Under the pieces are notes generated by a model. That model saw nothing but the letters and a program-made list of their open reading frames with translations. It was not told the DNA's origin and did no database searches. The translations under genes were made by a program, and so were the position numbers. A stretch of DNA of 64,000 nucleotides from Tricholoma matsutake (taxonomy: Eukaryota; Basidiomycota; Agaricomycetes; Agaricales; Tricholomataceae), in assembly GCA_026075535.2 (NCBI GenBank), contig AP026543.1, positions 4,278,001 through 4,342,000 of the forward strand. The letters run 5' to 3'. Below, one piece after another: positions 46,783-62,395 of the stretch (its first letter is position 1; the number at the start of each line of letters is the position of its first letter).

Positions 46783-48297
46783 ATGCTTTCCTCTGTTGTG
46801 GCAATACTTATCTTTGCTTCCGCCGCTTTCTGCGTTCCAGAGGAGAATACTAACATCGCCTTAAATTCAGTGGCCACCGCTTGGTACGCTGGGTGGCACT
46901 CCACCGCGGGTTTCCCCTTGTCCAAAGTCAGTTGGTCGAAGTATACTCATCTGACATATGCCTTTGCGTCAGTAATGGTTGTATTCACTCCATGTCACGA
47001 GCTTGAATTTTACCGTTAGAGAAACTACGCCTGACATCGGTAGTCTTGACTTGACCGCGTCAAACCCAAACTTACTGCCCCTATTTGTCGCTCAAGCGCG
47101 AAAAAACGTGGGTGGACTGCTCTGTTCCTTAGACAGATATTTAAAAGCTTTCAGGGAGTCAAGGCACTCGTCTCCATTGGTGGATGGACCGGATCCCGAT
47201 TCTTTTCGTCGAATGTCGCAACTGCTCACAACCGAACGGCATTCGTGAAAACCGTTACGAATTTTGCGACAAAATATCGGCTGGATGGCCTAGACTTCGA
47301 GTATGTTACTGTCCAATTTGGAGATTTTGTCGATGCGAGATTCCGTTTTAGTTGGGAGTATCCAGGTAGCCAAGGAATTGGATGCAACACGGTTAATCCG
47401 CAGGATAGCACCAACTTCTTGTCCTTCTTGCAGGAACTTCGCAAGGATCCAAAAGGGAAGCAGCTCATTTTGACCGCTGCGACTGCGACAGTTCCATTCG
47501 CCGATCAAAATGGTAACCCATCTGTAAACGTGGCTGGATTCAGTCAAGTCCTTAACTTCATTGCGATCATGAACTATGACATCTGGGGCCCTTGGAGTCC
47601 GACCGTCGGCCCCAATGCACCACTTAACGACACATGTGCAGTTGCTAATAACCGAGTGGGATCCGCCGTCTCCGCCGTCAAGCTGTGGCACAAGGCGGGA
47701 ATTCCTATCAATCAAATTGTTTTAGGAGTCGCTAGTTACGGGCATTCTTTCAGGGTTCGGAAAAACGATGCGTTCGAGGCTGGATCCACAACCATCCTCG
47801 CTTCCTACCCCAAGTTCAATGCAACCGACCGACCATCCGGCGATTCATGGGATAATGGCGCAGGCAGCGATGTTTGTGGAGCTGTGCAATCTCCTGGCGG
47901 GAATATTGATTTCTGGGGATTGATCGAGCAAGGTTATCTCAACATTCATGGGACACCAAAGAAAGGAATTGCTTACGCATTCGACAACTGCAGCCAGACT
48001 GTAAGTAGCGGACAGGAGTCCACCAATGATCGACAGCTTATGCGATGTTACTGCAGCCCTTCGTCTACAATCAAACCACAGAAGTCATGGTGTCCTTCGA
48101 CAATGCGCAAGTACGTGAACTGCCATTTCCCTTTCCCTGCAAACTGGTTGTCGACTAGTTGATTCTAGTCGTTTGCTGCCAAAGGCAGGTTCATCAAATC
48201 AACTGGACTCAGAGGCTTTGCTATGTGGGAGGCCGGTGGAGATTACAAAAACATTTTATTAAACTCCATCCGATATGCAGCTGGATTCCGAGGCTAG
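46783..48297 (+). CDS. secreted GH18 chitinase
   Basis: Glycoside hydrolase family 18, cleaving beta-1,4-linked N-acetylglucosamine in chitin for wall remodelling or nutrition. The start MLSSVVAILIFASAAFC is a signal peptide. Next come VATAWYAGWHSTAGFP, HLTYAFAETTPD (after an intron with donor GTCAGT), VKALVSIGGWTGS, then DGLDFDWEYPG, which completes the DxxDxDxE catalytic motif. An intron (about 47299-47353) falls inside that motif, so the unspliced frame lacks the catalytic residues. Later motifs are FIAIMNYDIWGPWS, LGVASYGHSF and GLRGFAMWEAGGD. Two further introns lie near 48001-48058 and 48111-48170. Stop at 48295-48297. No chitin-binding module or GPI signal is visible. A CACGTG box lies 93 bp upstream of the start. 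Confidence 0.9.
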
Positions 48298-49008
48298 CGA
48301 TAATCCACGAGAATGTGATCATGACGTACACTCAACTGCTTATAATGTCAGTAGTGAGTCGTTGGCATCATCGATGCAAGGCATGTAATGGTTTTATAGA
48401 TGGAAAGTTACAACCATGAATTTGTGAACACGACCTTCTGTTTTAAAATCTACAATTAACTGGGATAGATAAACATGTGTACTGTCGCGTCAAGTTCGGT
48501 ACAACTTGAAGCACCTGTTGTTTAGCCTCGGAGTTCTTCACTCGAATCATTGCTCTGAGGTCATTCGTTGTTATGGAGGTCCACAAATATACGCATTGTT
48601 TGTCATCCAAGCAGTGTCCGCCCGAGGTTGTATGATTTCTGGATCCATTCTTCCAAGCATACTTGGTACATTGTTCACTAGGTTGAGGCGACTCTTTTAT
48701 CAAGGTCTCAAACGTCTGTAGAATTGGTCTTCGGCTTCATAGAATCACTTAGAAAATGATCGTTATGTACGGAGCGGATTCACATACATTTTCCAGAGTG
48801 ATGGCGTCTAATACGCCAGAACAGGGCTTCCTGGAACTTCCAACCAAACCGAATATTTTGACTCCAGCCATCCAAGGCCAAATGAGATTCCAAAGGAATT
48901 AAAGTATTTTCCATGTACTCTCAACTGGATTTGACAATGCAGCTGGTATCATATGATATGTCGTATAATATCCCGCTTCCATTGAATACATATCTTCTGT
49001 AAGTTTAA
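48298..49008. other. convergent intergenic region
   Basis: About 700 bp between the chitinase stop and the M28 stop. There are short open frames on both strands without known motifs; I see nothing that supports a gene. Confidence 0.45.
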
Positions 49009-50883
49009 TTACTTGCCGACTAGCTCATACCCGGCAGTATGAAGGAGGGTCGCCAACTGTTAGAAATATTGAGGAACAGTTGATACAACACGGATGGATG
49101 GGAAGACAAACCTGGACTTTAGTAATAGACTTGAGTTGTTCAAAATCAAAGCCAACTCGTTGGCTCACATCGCCTGTATAGCTGATCAGTCGAAACAAGC
49201 CAAAAAGTCAAGGTCATTAACACACCACTGTTGTGGTACATCGGGTCCGCGACTGGTAGTGGATATAAGGGATGTACAAAGATAGAAATAAGATGAGACA
49301 TACTGGGTCCTGCACGCTCAAAGAGTTGTGCAGCAGGGAAGCCTTGTTCATGGAATGGCTAACAAGTACTCAGAATTCAGGATTAAAATAAAATATTCCG
49401 TATCACACACTTGGTGATCGCTGCAACACGCCTGTTAATTATGATGAGAATTGTGAAGTGCAACCTATTGACCAGTTAACGAACAGAAGTGGAGCCAACA
49501 TGTAATTCTGGACTGTAGATGGCAGAGACATTCGAAACCAGGTTGATAACCGCAGGGGAGCCGATCCTATAATGGAGAGCCTAAATTAGGCTACAATTCT
49601 GAAAGATGGATATGATGACAAACGCGTCTGGAATACCGAGCTGCAGCGGTTCGCCGGGTTTATGATAGGCAAGCATGTCGGCTTGGATCATAAGTGTCAC
49701 ATTAGCATCAACGGACCTCAGCTCCGCTAAAACTAACATGGGCTGATGTCTGATTATGAGACTGTATCAATTCTTACCAGCGTATGCTCTAGAACCGAGC
49801 AACCCTTGTTCCTCTCCAGCAAAGGCGACAAGCTCGACATTGCTATGGAATCGTATACCTTTCTTCGAGATGGCACGTGCAATGGATAACACCGAAACGG
49901 TTCCAGAACCGTCATCATTACCGCCTGGTGCCCGTGTCATGCCGAACGAGCCGCGACTATCGTAATGACCACTTAGTAACACGGTAGCAGTTGTGTTGAT
50001 GAGGGTAGGGTATCGACTATCTCTCCAGAAAATTGAGCTATGATCATCAATGAGAAGTGGAACTCGCGCACCAAATGACATTAGGTGCAAAACCCGACAA
50101 GAAGGATTGTAACTTGCATGTGGCGCCTGTCTCCTCAAAGCGAGCTTTCAACCACGATGCAGCAACCAAAGCACCGGGAGAAAATGAGTGCCTGGAATTA
50201 ATTCCGGACTCCTCATCTTCACCTGTGAGGAAACGGATGTCCTTCTTCATCTGCATGATGGACAGATCATTCACGATTGAAGCTACAACGGGATCAAATC
50301 GAAGATTAGACAGAACTTCCTCGACAATCTTTGTTGCTGAAGGGGGTACAGCAATGTAAGATACGGGTGAAGTCGGGAGCAAGGTCGACTTCCAGAATCG
50401 AGGAAGGAACGTGTCGATGATATTTGCCTTCTCGCGACTAACAGACAACAGGACTGCCGATGGGGTACGGTAGAGCAGCTCATATCCATATCTGGGCTGT
50501 TGTTCAGGGTGTGTTATGACTTTTTGGGCCGGAGTCAGAGTACTATACAACGAATGATTTGATAACGTATTCAGGAAAGTGTCGAATTCGTCTCTGAATG
50601 ATCGTGTATGGGATTTCAGGGAATCGTCGATTGATTGCTCTGCTATCCACACCAGCTGCTGAATCTCGCTTGACGCTTCAGCGAATGAGGCAGACGAGGC
50701 AAGAGTCTCAGACGTCCACTCAGTAAGACAAGAAGCGTCAGGACGAAAGACACTGAGCGTCTTTCCACTATCTTGAAAGTTTCCGAAGAAAACAGGGTTC
50801 AAACACGAGTCATTGGTGAATAGCGAAGGAGTGAACGGAGTGAGGAGAAGAAGGGAGCTGGAGAAGAACTTGGCGGCGGCCAT
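49009..50883 (-). CDS. secreted M28 family zinc aminopeptidase
   Basis: A metallo-aminopeptidase releasing N-terminal residues from peptides. The start MAAAKFFSSSLLLLTPF is a signal peptide; an upstream in-frame ATG at 50904 would spoil it. A long pro-region follows, then the co-catalytic zinc motifs: LSGHYDSRGSFG, APGGNDDGSGT, ELVAFAGEEQGLLGS, TLMIQADMLAYH and, after splicing, CCSDHQPFHEQGFPAAQLFE. All five metal ligands and the catalytic Glu are therefore present. The C-terminal exons (49770 down to 49009) are short and separated by introns of about 55-65 nt. The last exon ends TAGYELVGK. Several NxT/S sequons fit secretion. The start is 76 bp from that of the divergent VAC14 gene. Confidence 0.88.
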
Positions 50884-50959
50884 CTCACAATTGCACAGCC
50901 ACAACGCATTGGCATGCCCTTTGTTGACAACTTATGACTCTGAATCTTCCGGTTGCACT
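50884..50959. promoter_or_regulatory. very short divergent promoter M28 / VAC14
   Basis: Only 76 bp separate the start codons of two functionally unrelated genes. An ATTGG (inverted CCAAT) lies in GCATTGGCATG near 50907. Either the 5' UTRs are very short or the promoters overlap the neighbour's coding region. Confidence 0.55.
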
Positions 50960-53900
50960 ATGGGTGTGTCTCTTCTCTAAATCGTTTCAATCTATTCCCT
51001 GAATGTTCCACAGACTCTGCCATCTCAAAACAGTTGATTGACAAAATCTACGAGAAACGCAAAGCTGCGGCGCTTGACCTTGAGAAGTGAATCGCGTCCA
51101 GTAACACACAACACATGTCCGAGTAGCTGACTTTCGTTTCAGGCAGATTCGAGAATGTCAACAGCAAGGAGACCAACGGCGAATAAGTCAAATCATCGAC
51201 CAACTGATTGACATGTTCAGCAACACTACCAACCCTCTGCATATTCGGAATGGAGGGCTCATCGGTCTAGCTGGAACTGCTATTGCTTTAGGCGTGGATG
51301 TTGCACCGTATATGGAGAAGTTCGTGGGACCCTTGCTTGATTGTTTCGTGGACCCTGAAAACAGAATTCGGTACTTCTCTGCTGAATGTCTGTATAACAT
51401 TGCCAAGGTGTCAAAGGGCGAAATTCTTGTTTATTTCAATGACATCTTTGATGCCTTGAGTAAGGCGAGTTGTATCATTTTTTGTTTTCCTCTGCTCCTA
51501 CTGATTCCGACCCAGCTAGCAGCAGATTCAGTAATATCTGTCCAGAATGGAGCTGAACTCCTGGATCGTCTCCTCAAAGATATCGTTGCCGAATCTGCAT
51601 CGGTCTATATCCCACTTTACCCGGAAACTGAGAAAGTTCGGGATGAACGAGAAGAGAATCGTGGCGTCTTGGTCCCTTACCCCGATGGTTCATGTGGTGG
51701 GGACTTTCCCGAAGCCAAGAAAGCATTCTCGCTGGCGCACTTTATCCCTCTTCTTCGAGAGCGTATCTATGTTGTTAGCCCTTTCACTCGGAGCTACCTC
51801 GTCTCTTGGATTGCCGTTCTTGACTCGGTTCCTGAGCTAGAGTTAATATCATACCTCCCAGAGTTTCTTGACGGCCTTTTGTCAGTATATGCTATACTTG
51901 AAAACTTTAATTCACTTACCATGCTCCATAGGAAGTATCTTTCCGATCCAACGGAAGACGTCCGTGTTGCTGCCGAAAACATTCTTGACGAATTTCTTCG
52001 AGAGATCCGTGGTGTCAGCGTTGTGCATCACCAGCTTGGAGAGCAAATCAAAACCAAGACGCTCGTTGAGCCTGTCAGTATTGATACTATGCAAGAAAGA
52101 TTGCCTGATCTTACTTTGGATACTTCGGAGCGGGCTGTGTTTATTGACGAGAATGACGACTATCCACATCATGACAATGAGTCCGCGATCAAGGATGACC
52201 TTGTGTCGAATGGCGATGAGCGAGGCACTGGCGGTAAGATCGCGAACAGCTCCAGGACACCTAGCTGATATCATAACAGTTTGGATTCCTGGTCAGGGTG
52301 TGAAGATAGATTATGCTGCCATCATCGAAATACTCATCGAGCAACTTGACGGCGAACGTTTGTGATATTTTAGTCCGTCTCTTGATTACATCTGAGCCTC
52401 TTAGCAGATGAAGAGATTCAGCAATCGACCGCCTTAAGATGGCTCGCAGAATTCCTGAGCTTCGCTCATGAGGTATTGGTACCATTCACACCGCGGCTGA
52501 TCCCTGCAATTCTTCCGAATCTTGCGCATCACGTTCCAATGATACAGTCTGCCGCCATTCGCACGAACAAGCTCCTTCTCAGTGTGATTCAGAATCTCCC
52601 TTCCCCGGTAGACGCATCATTACGTCCCAGTGTCAACAAACAAACATCCTCTCAAGTGCTTAGGTCACCCACACCAACCGCACCTGTCACCAGGCGGTCT
52701 ACGGTTAGCAAAGATTCATCCAGGGACGTCCCATCTGCAGAATTAGTGCTGGAATCTTCTCCAGTCTCGCTGCAAAGGGCACGAGGTAGTACAACGGATG
52801 TGCCAATGATTCCCCGCGCAGTACCGAGTATCGAGATGCCCCCACCGCCAGTGTCGACTTCTGGGCCCAGTCGACCACAATCTCCTGCATCTCTGACAAG
52901 CCAGACTGGCAACATCCCTAAGCCGCCCGAAGAGACCGACCTGTTTGACTATCAAGCGACTGTGAACGAGCTTACGATCCAGTTTCTGAGCGAATTCGAG
53001 GAGACACGCGTTGTTGCCTTGAAATGGCTTATCATGCTGCATCAAAAGGCCCCGAAGAAGGTACGGCGACGCATCTGAGTCCACTGTGAGCTCACCTTCA
53101 GATAGATCCTTGCAATGGATGATGGGACTTTCCCGGCGTTACTTAAAACACTATCAGATAGTTCGGAAGAAGTATGAGGAGATTCTTGACGGTCTTCAGC
53201 TTATCTTACTAACTGTAAATAGGTGATCAAGCATGATCTCCAGCTTCTCGCGCAGATATCTTCCAGCTCAGAAGAAAACTACTTCAAAGCTTTCATGATG
53301 AATCTGCTGGAGCTCTTTAGCACTGACCGCCGACTGCTAGAGACACGGGGAAGTTTGATCATACGTCAGCTTTGCCTCAATCTTAATACTGAGAAGATCT
53401 ACCGGACATTCGCTGAAATCTTGGAGAAAGAAGATGTTCGTAACCTGTTTTCCAACCAGATATGCGAGGCCTCATTTTCTACGTCCTTCAGGATCTTGAA
53501 TTTGCCAGTGTTATTGTACAGAAATTGAACATCATCCTCATCACCTCTCCAGAGCTCGCAGATTTCCGCAAGCGACTGAAGAGCCTTGAAACAAGAGTAA
53601 GTCTGCTGGTGTAACACGGTGTTCTTTCTCAACCATCCTACAGCAAGATGGTCAAGCTCTATTTACGACACTGTACCGGTCGTGGTGCCACAATGCTGTT
53701 GCCGTCTTTTCACTGTGCCTCCTTGCTCAAGCTTATGAACATGCTTCCAATCTCCTATACATCTTGTCCGTCTGGTTTAGCCCAATAAGGTTACAAAGTT
53801 GCTCATGAAAAGTAAAGTGCAGATCTGGAAGTTACAGTGCAAATGCTCGTTCAGATTGATAAACTCGTGCAGTTGATCGAGTCACCAGTCTTCACTTGTA

Positions 53901-54595
53901 TGTTTCGCCTCCCTCAGTCGTCTCTTGCGATATTATCATTGCTTGTAGATATCCGTTTGCAATTGCTAGAACCAGAGAGATACCCACACCTCTTCAAATG
54001 TCTATATGGGTTGCTGATGCTTTTGCCTCAGAGCTCAGCATTCGTGTCATTGCGAAATCGACTGAACGCCGTAAACTCCGCCGGTTTCCTACACATTGCT
54101 CCAAAATCGTAATTATTGTTCTGTTCAAAATTTCAAACTGTTACTGAAGGACACGAAAATAGAACAGTCGGGCAGTTGACTACAAGATCTAAAATCGGAC
54201 GCGACGAAATCAAGTGGCAAGAACTCTTATCGCACTTCCGGTCAGTGCAAGCCAAGCACGAAAAGGCGCGACGACAGGCATTAGGCGCTGACACCTCACC
54301 GCAGTCGGAGTCTATCGACACGGAGAGGGTTGGTGATCCATCAGGAGGGAGCGGTGCTGGAACGGACAGGATTGGACGTCCTCTTACTATGGGACGGGCT
54401 CCACTACGGAGAAGGGTGACCGGAGAGCTACCGCTCAATCCAATCACCGTCCCGACGCCTGGTAGGCCTGGGGCACTGTCACCTCTGAATCCTAAGGCAA
54501 GAATTGGGGCTCAAGTACAGAACGGGGCTACTCCTACTCCATTAGTTGCACAGCAGCCGAAACAAAAGCGGATGATTAGTCTCACCAGGAAATAA
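50960..54595 (+). CDS. VAC14: VAC14, scaffold of the PIKfyve/Fab1 complex
   Basis: A HEAT-repeat scaffold that holds Fab1/PIKfyve and Fig4 to make PI(3,5)P2 on vacuole and endosome membranes. The inferred first coding exon is only 4 nt (ATGG at 50960-50963); exon 2 starts at 51014 and gives [20 protein letters not shown], matching the family N-terminus. Exon 3 (from 51143) gives [16 protein letters not shown] and [12 protein letters not shown]. The family string FDALSKLAADS is obtained only by removing 51465-51515, which has a GC donor. Then come [72 protein letters not shown] and [16 protein letters not shown]; the Vac14 C-terminal homology region follows from [20 protein letters not shown] through [32 protein letters not shown] to GFLHIAPKS. 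The Ser/Pro-rich insert near 52600-52930 is fungal-specific. Confidence 0.9.
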
Positions 54596-54775
54596 GTTCT
54601 GTTTTTCTTTTGATTGTCGGTTTGAAAATGTAATAGTTCTCTCCTTATACCCGAGCTAACACATATAACTTACCTACCCCCAACTATATGGTGTACGACA
54701 GGTCTAGTCTCTCCCCACATGAAATAATGTTCTAAGATACACCGTTTGTGATATACATTCCATATTACCCAATAT

Positions 54776-55877
54776 TCATAGGTGCGAGTGGGTAGAAATT
54801 AGGATGTTGCTCCGGATTCTATCAATATCTTCATCCGAAAGCCCAAGGTGCTGTTTACAATATGCCTCTACACCACCATATTTCTCTTGCATTGATGGCA
54901 GAAAGGCCATCATGGTCTCACGTCTGCTCAGTAGTTTTGAGAATCAGAAAGAGGTGAAGTTCGTCGTGCATACCTGCAGGTAAACATGTTAAGCGCAGCT
55001 TCATTGTTTGATGCGAAAATTGGTTCCATTGCCAAACGTTTCATTACCATTTCTCGTACGGGTTCACGACCGATCCGACTCAGAGCGTAGTCATCTGCAA
55101 TGGATTCATCGTCTACGCCAGCAAGCTGACAATAGGTGTGATATACAATAAACTGATATAAAAGAGAGCATACCTTGAGCAAGATGGCTGATATGATACC
55201 CGTTCTATCTTTCCCTGCTGTGCAATGTACTAGACATCCTTTTGTTGGATAGTCTCTTACATGCCGTAGAATGGTGCCGAATGACGAGCCACCGTGGTCC
55301 AAGATTTGCGAATAGAGCTCCATGAAGGCCTGCAACTATGCTCAATTGTTGTGATATGCACAAACTAGAACAATCACTTCTGTCTTTCCACTGGCATACA
55401 GTTGGAATCGCCTGGACGTGAATGAGTCGATGTACGGACAATCCTCCTGAAGTGTTTCACGTACGTACTTGGCCATCGCCTCTGGGCTGTAATCCTCTGT
55501 CCTGAATACTGGTGTGTGAAGGACCTCTACTCCGTCGATATTTGGCAGTGGAGACTTGTATTTCTGAATCTCAGTATCCGATCGAAGATCAAAGATTTTG
55601 GCGATGCCTAGGGCCTTCAATTGGGCCTTTCCTGGGATTAAAATGAGATTATACGATGAAGATCGATGTCTTTTAAGAGTGGCATACCCTCTTCCGTTAT
55701 GCTTGATACCTCCGCCGAACGAAAGAGTAGCCGAGATTTGACCATCTTGCCAGGATGGGTTATTGAAGGGTATGAACCAAGGTCTCGGACATTGGTCACC
55801 CCAGATATTTTTACGAATGGCGGGCGAGACAAAACCTCTGCGACATACGCCGGATGCAGGGGGTCGAGATCTCTCAT
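54776..55877 (-). CDS. protein tyrosine phosphatase (Y_phosphatase3-like)
   Basis: A CX5R phosphatase with active-site loop HCTAGKDRTG, preceded by TNVRDLGSYP and SRLLFRSAEVSSITEEG, the layout of the bacterial-type tyrosine phosphatases also present in fungi; substrates may be proteins or phosphoinositides. The start is the ATG at 55877 (MRDLDPLHPAYVAEVL); the upstream frame extends only through a non-ATG codon. Introns split the gene near 55640, 55340-55400, 55105-55170 and 54925-54975. The last exon reads MMAFLPSMQEKYGG then YCKQHLGLSDEDIDRIR, the usual C-terminal helices. Complete and probably active. Start codon 151 bp from the divergent MCM6 gene. Confidence 0.85.
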
Positions 55878-56028
55878 GGCCGCGACAAAAGTAGCTTTAC
55901 CACGTGAAATCACGATGTCAGAGTCACACACACGAGAGTGCCTGCCCTAAGGTGTGACAGTGACTTTCTGCCACTTAATCTTCTAGCTTCCTTGTCGCGT
56001 CCTTACCAGTCCTTACCCCACTTTAGCC
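55878..56028. promoter_or_regulatory. divergent promoter phosphatase / MCM6 with CACGTG box
   Basis: 151 bp between start codons. A CACGTG palindrome at 55901-55906 lies 123 bp before the MCM6 start and 24 bp before the phosphatase start. No perfect MCB (ACGCGT) element is present. Confidence 0.5.
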
Positions 56029-59314
<3,286 letters not shown>

Positions 59315-60318
59315 TTTCTCTTCTCTTCTCTGTTGTAGTTGCTTTCTTGCTTTAATGTATTCACTGCTGTGTAGACTTTTGCATTAGTGGGTGTATCATT
59401 GTCCAGATTTGAGTGGCATAAGTATTTTGTGATGGTAGCCTGGCAAGCCCGGCTCGTAGTATAGAGTGAAGACAAGTTCACCTATATAAAGCCTGGTACC
59501 CAATGTGAGGGGCATGTGGGCTATCCAGGATACTCAGCCCACATGCATTGCCTCCTCAATTTGATGGTTGCTGACCATGTGACCAAATGTGTTCTCGCAT
59601 CAGGTGTTCGAAAACAGCCCAATGTAATAAAAAATCAGGTCCTTTCCCGACGTCTCGGGTACATATTACCGATTGGACTTTCCCGACTTGAGCTTTCTTC
59701 GTCGAACCGACACCAGTTTTAGCTCTCCTCGAGTTTCTAAGTTTCTGTTCACTCAGTTTTCTCGCACCCATTACACCATAATAACACTGTCCATTGGACG
59801 CAAAAAAATGTGGCCCCAGAGTTCGGCCAGATTCTGCCACTCCTGGCAATTGCCGATCTGCCACGAATGTTGCCACTCCGAGGCAGATGTCGACAATTAG
59901 TCTCTCGAGCATGGCATCGTGTCTAAGGGAACCAAGCCACGTGAGGTATTCAGACAACGCGCTTGGTCGTCGCACAACAACCATAGGAGCACCTTGTCAG
60001 TGAGTGGGGTTCCAATCAAGCCCCCCCAGGAGAAACTAATGGTTGCAAAGTTTAGTATAAGGTTATGTTCTTGCGTTTGTCCACCCGCATTTTTGAAGAA
60101 GTATCTGAACAGGACAGTAATATCAACCTCAGCATTTTACTATGCTGTTAGACGAGCATCAATCAAACATTATTAAGTCAGAAACGCTCGGACTAGACCG
60201 ATTATGGGCAAGCAATGGCAACTAAAGAACAGAATCGCGATGTCGAGTCTCCAGAACGAGTCTACTTTATTTTTGCAAATAATTATGTCATACGATTACA
60301 TCATAATATGTGAACCTA
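59315..60318. other. intergenic stretch
   Basis: About 1 kb between MCM6 and the SET gene. The minus-strand frame at 59556-59984 is open for 142 codons but shows no known domain and begins and ends arbitrarily, so I do not call it. The promoter of the SET gene should lie at the right end. A CACGTG occurs at 59938-59943, far from the start. Confidence 0.4.
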
Positions 60319-61772
60319 ATGTCATCGTCAGTTTCAGAACCAGTGGATGCAGCTTTGCTTAAAACATGGATTGCAGAGAACGGGGGCGCGTTTCATCCAC
60401 ACGCCCGTTTTGTTGAAGGTAATCTTACAATTCAACTTTTTTAAATACGAGTGCTGATTATGCACGAATGGAAGGACCAGCAGGGCTATCCGTCATTGCA
60501 GACACCGAGTTGGTGAGTAACACGAAGATCGTAACATGCCCTTTTGCCCTTGCTATCACGGAGAGCTTAGCTCAACAAGCCCTGCTCAACTTCTTGGACT
60601 CGGATGATCTTATGGCTACAAAGGGTTGGACTGAACGACAATGGATTGCATCGTACTTGTGCTTTCACTGGATCAACGAAGATTCAAGGTGTCTTTATTC
60701 CTCACTACACCGTAAGCCTTACGCTTAGCTTAACAAGCCATCTGGCCCATCGCACCTACTTGAAGACCTTGCCTCCACCCCATGCATTGCGTACGCCTCT
60801 GCATTTCACCCCGCTGGAGTTGGAAATGTTCAAGGGAACCAACTTATATGGTGCAGCTTTGGATCGTGAACGGGAATGGCAGACTGAATGGCGCCATTGT
60901 CATGGTGTAATTACAGGAGCAAATTCTGAGTGGGGTCACAAATTTTCTTGGTGAGCTCCAGTGCACACCCAACTTCTTTTCGTCGTTCTCGAATCTAAAT
61001 GGTGATAGGGAATTATATCTCACAGCAGCCACCTATATTTCCTCGCGCGCGTTTCCTTCCACCATTCTATCGCGAACGCCTTCGTTGCAATCTTCGCCTT
61101 CAACCAAACCCATTCTTCTTCCTGGCATTGATTCGCTGAACCACGGCCGTGGTCAGCCCGTGTCATGGGTCGTCTCGTATCCAGACATAAATGAGACCGA
61201 GACGGCTTTAAAAACCCCAAATATTTCTCTTGTGCTTCACACACCCACGGAAAGAGGTCAGGAGCTGTTGAACAATTATGGAGCAAAACCAAATTCAGAG
61301 TTGATATTGGGATATGGTTTTTCATTACCTCAAAATCCAGACGACACGATTGTCCTTAAAATAGGTGGTATAGATGGAAAGAAGTGGGAGGTCGGTCGGT
61401 CTGCAAAGGGAGTGGAGGGTATATGGAATGAGATTGTTCGCTCCATTCAAGAACATCCTGATTCGCCGCCGAACTACGAAGATAATCTCAACGCTGCAGG
61501 TGCTCTGATGGAAATGGTTGAAGCTCTTCTCGATCGCCTCTCTAGTAACACAAATAAACCGCAGTGTGTCGACATACGTCCAGAAGTCTCGTTAATGTTT
61601 CATGATTATGTTGAAGGTAAATTTGCCACTAAATCATAGGTCTTGATGCTCAAATTTATTATCAGGTCAGCGCGACATCTTAGGATCGTTGATTGGCTTT
61701 GCTCGTGAACAAGAGCTCCTTGCTATCGAAGCAGCTCTGGCAGAGGGTGTGAAGATTGTGTTAGAAGATTAG
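60319..61772 (+). CDS. SET-domain protein lysine methyltransferase (SETD6/RKM-like)
   Basis: A methyltransferase of the split-SET plus Rubisco-LSMT type, which usually modifies non-histone proteins such as ribosomal proteins. The start MSSSVSEPVDAALLKTW leads into GGAFHPHARF, then GPAGLSVIADTEL (SET-N), WTERQWIASYLCF, the inserted helical region (FTPLELEMFKGTNLYGAALD), and SET-C with LPGIDSLNHGRGQPVSW and ERGQELLNNYGAKPNSELIL followed by GYGF. The NH and NYG motifs that bind AdoMet are kept. Rubisco-LSMT substrate-binding helices follow (PPNYEDNLNAAGALMEMVE; QRDILGSLIGFAREQELLA). Introns lie near 60422-60465, 60509-60525, 60690-60730, 60955-61010 and 61614-61665; the small ones are tentative. 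The target protein cannot be told from sequence. Confidence 0.82.
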
Positions 61773-62395
61773 CGGTTAGTAATGACCTGCGAAAGCCTAC
61801 GGTTCAACAACGGTTCAAAGGTCAGGCATGCATTTACTGATGAATATGTTACAGTTGGTACGTAGTGCGTGTGGCAACCTCTTAAAGAACTGCACTAGAT
61901 CTACAACCGATCCCAGTAAATGATTCCACGAGTCCAACTTTTTTCTCAAGGTGTCAAGCCGATCTTGACAAATTCTGAGATCCATGATCGGCCTGGGAAA
62001 CCTTGCAACCCGCAATCCACAATGTTGCTGTGACGTTCCCTTCTGGCGCCAGCGACCACGAAAGTCGAAATGTTTGAACGGAGTTTAGGTGGAATGGAAA
62101 GAGGTTCTTGATTTTGTATTCTCGATCCCACAAGGAAACAACTGTTCTGCAATCGTATGATTCATCTGGTCAAGACATTGTCATTGACGGGAAGATCAGG
62201 GACAATTTTCCCTTTGCTATGTGATATGTTTCCATTGTTAAGTATGGGACGCGACGCGACTGGTCACGTGAAACGTTATGCATCCAAAATCATTCCAAGC
62301 CATCCATCTTCAAAATATCCGTGGACGCCCTAGCAAGAGCTCCCAATAAATTATTGTCATTATCAAAGTAGGCTGTGCTTCTCTTTTGTCGTTCA
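61773..62395. other. intergenic stretch / RNF220-like promoter
   Basis: No gene supported. A CACGTG palindrome at 62265-62270 lies 126 bp before the next start codon and is preceded by GACGCGACGCGAC. Confidence 0.45.

Noticed and set aside
54133..54447. 104-codon minus-strand frame within VAC14
   Set aside because: Shadow of the low-complexity VAC14 C-terminal tail.
59556..59984. 142-codon minus-strand frame between MCM6 and the SET gene
   Set aside because: No domain, no convincing start context and no splice continuation; probably a chance open frame.
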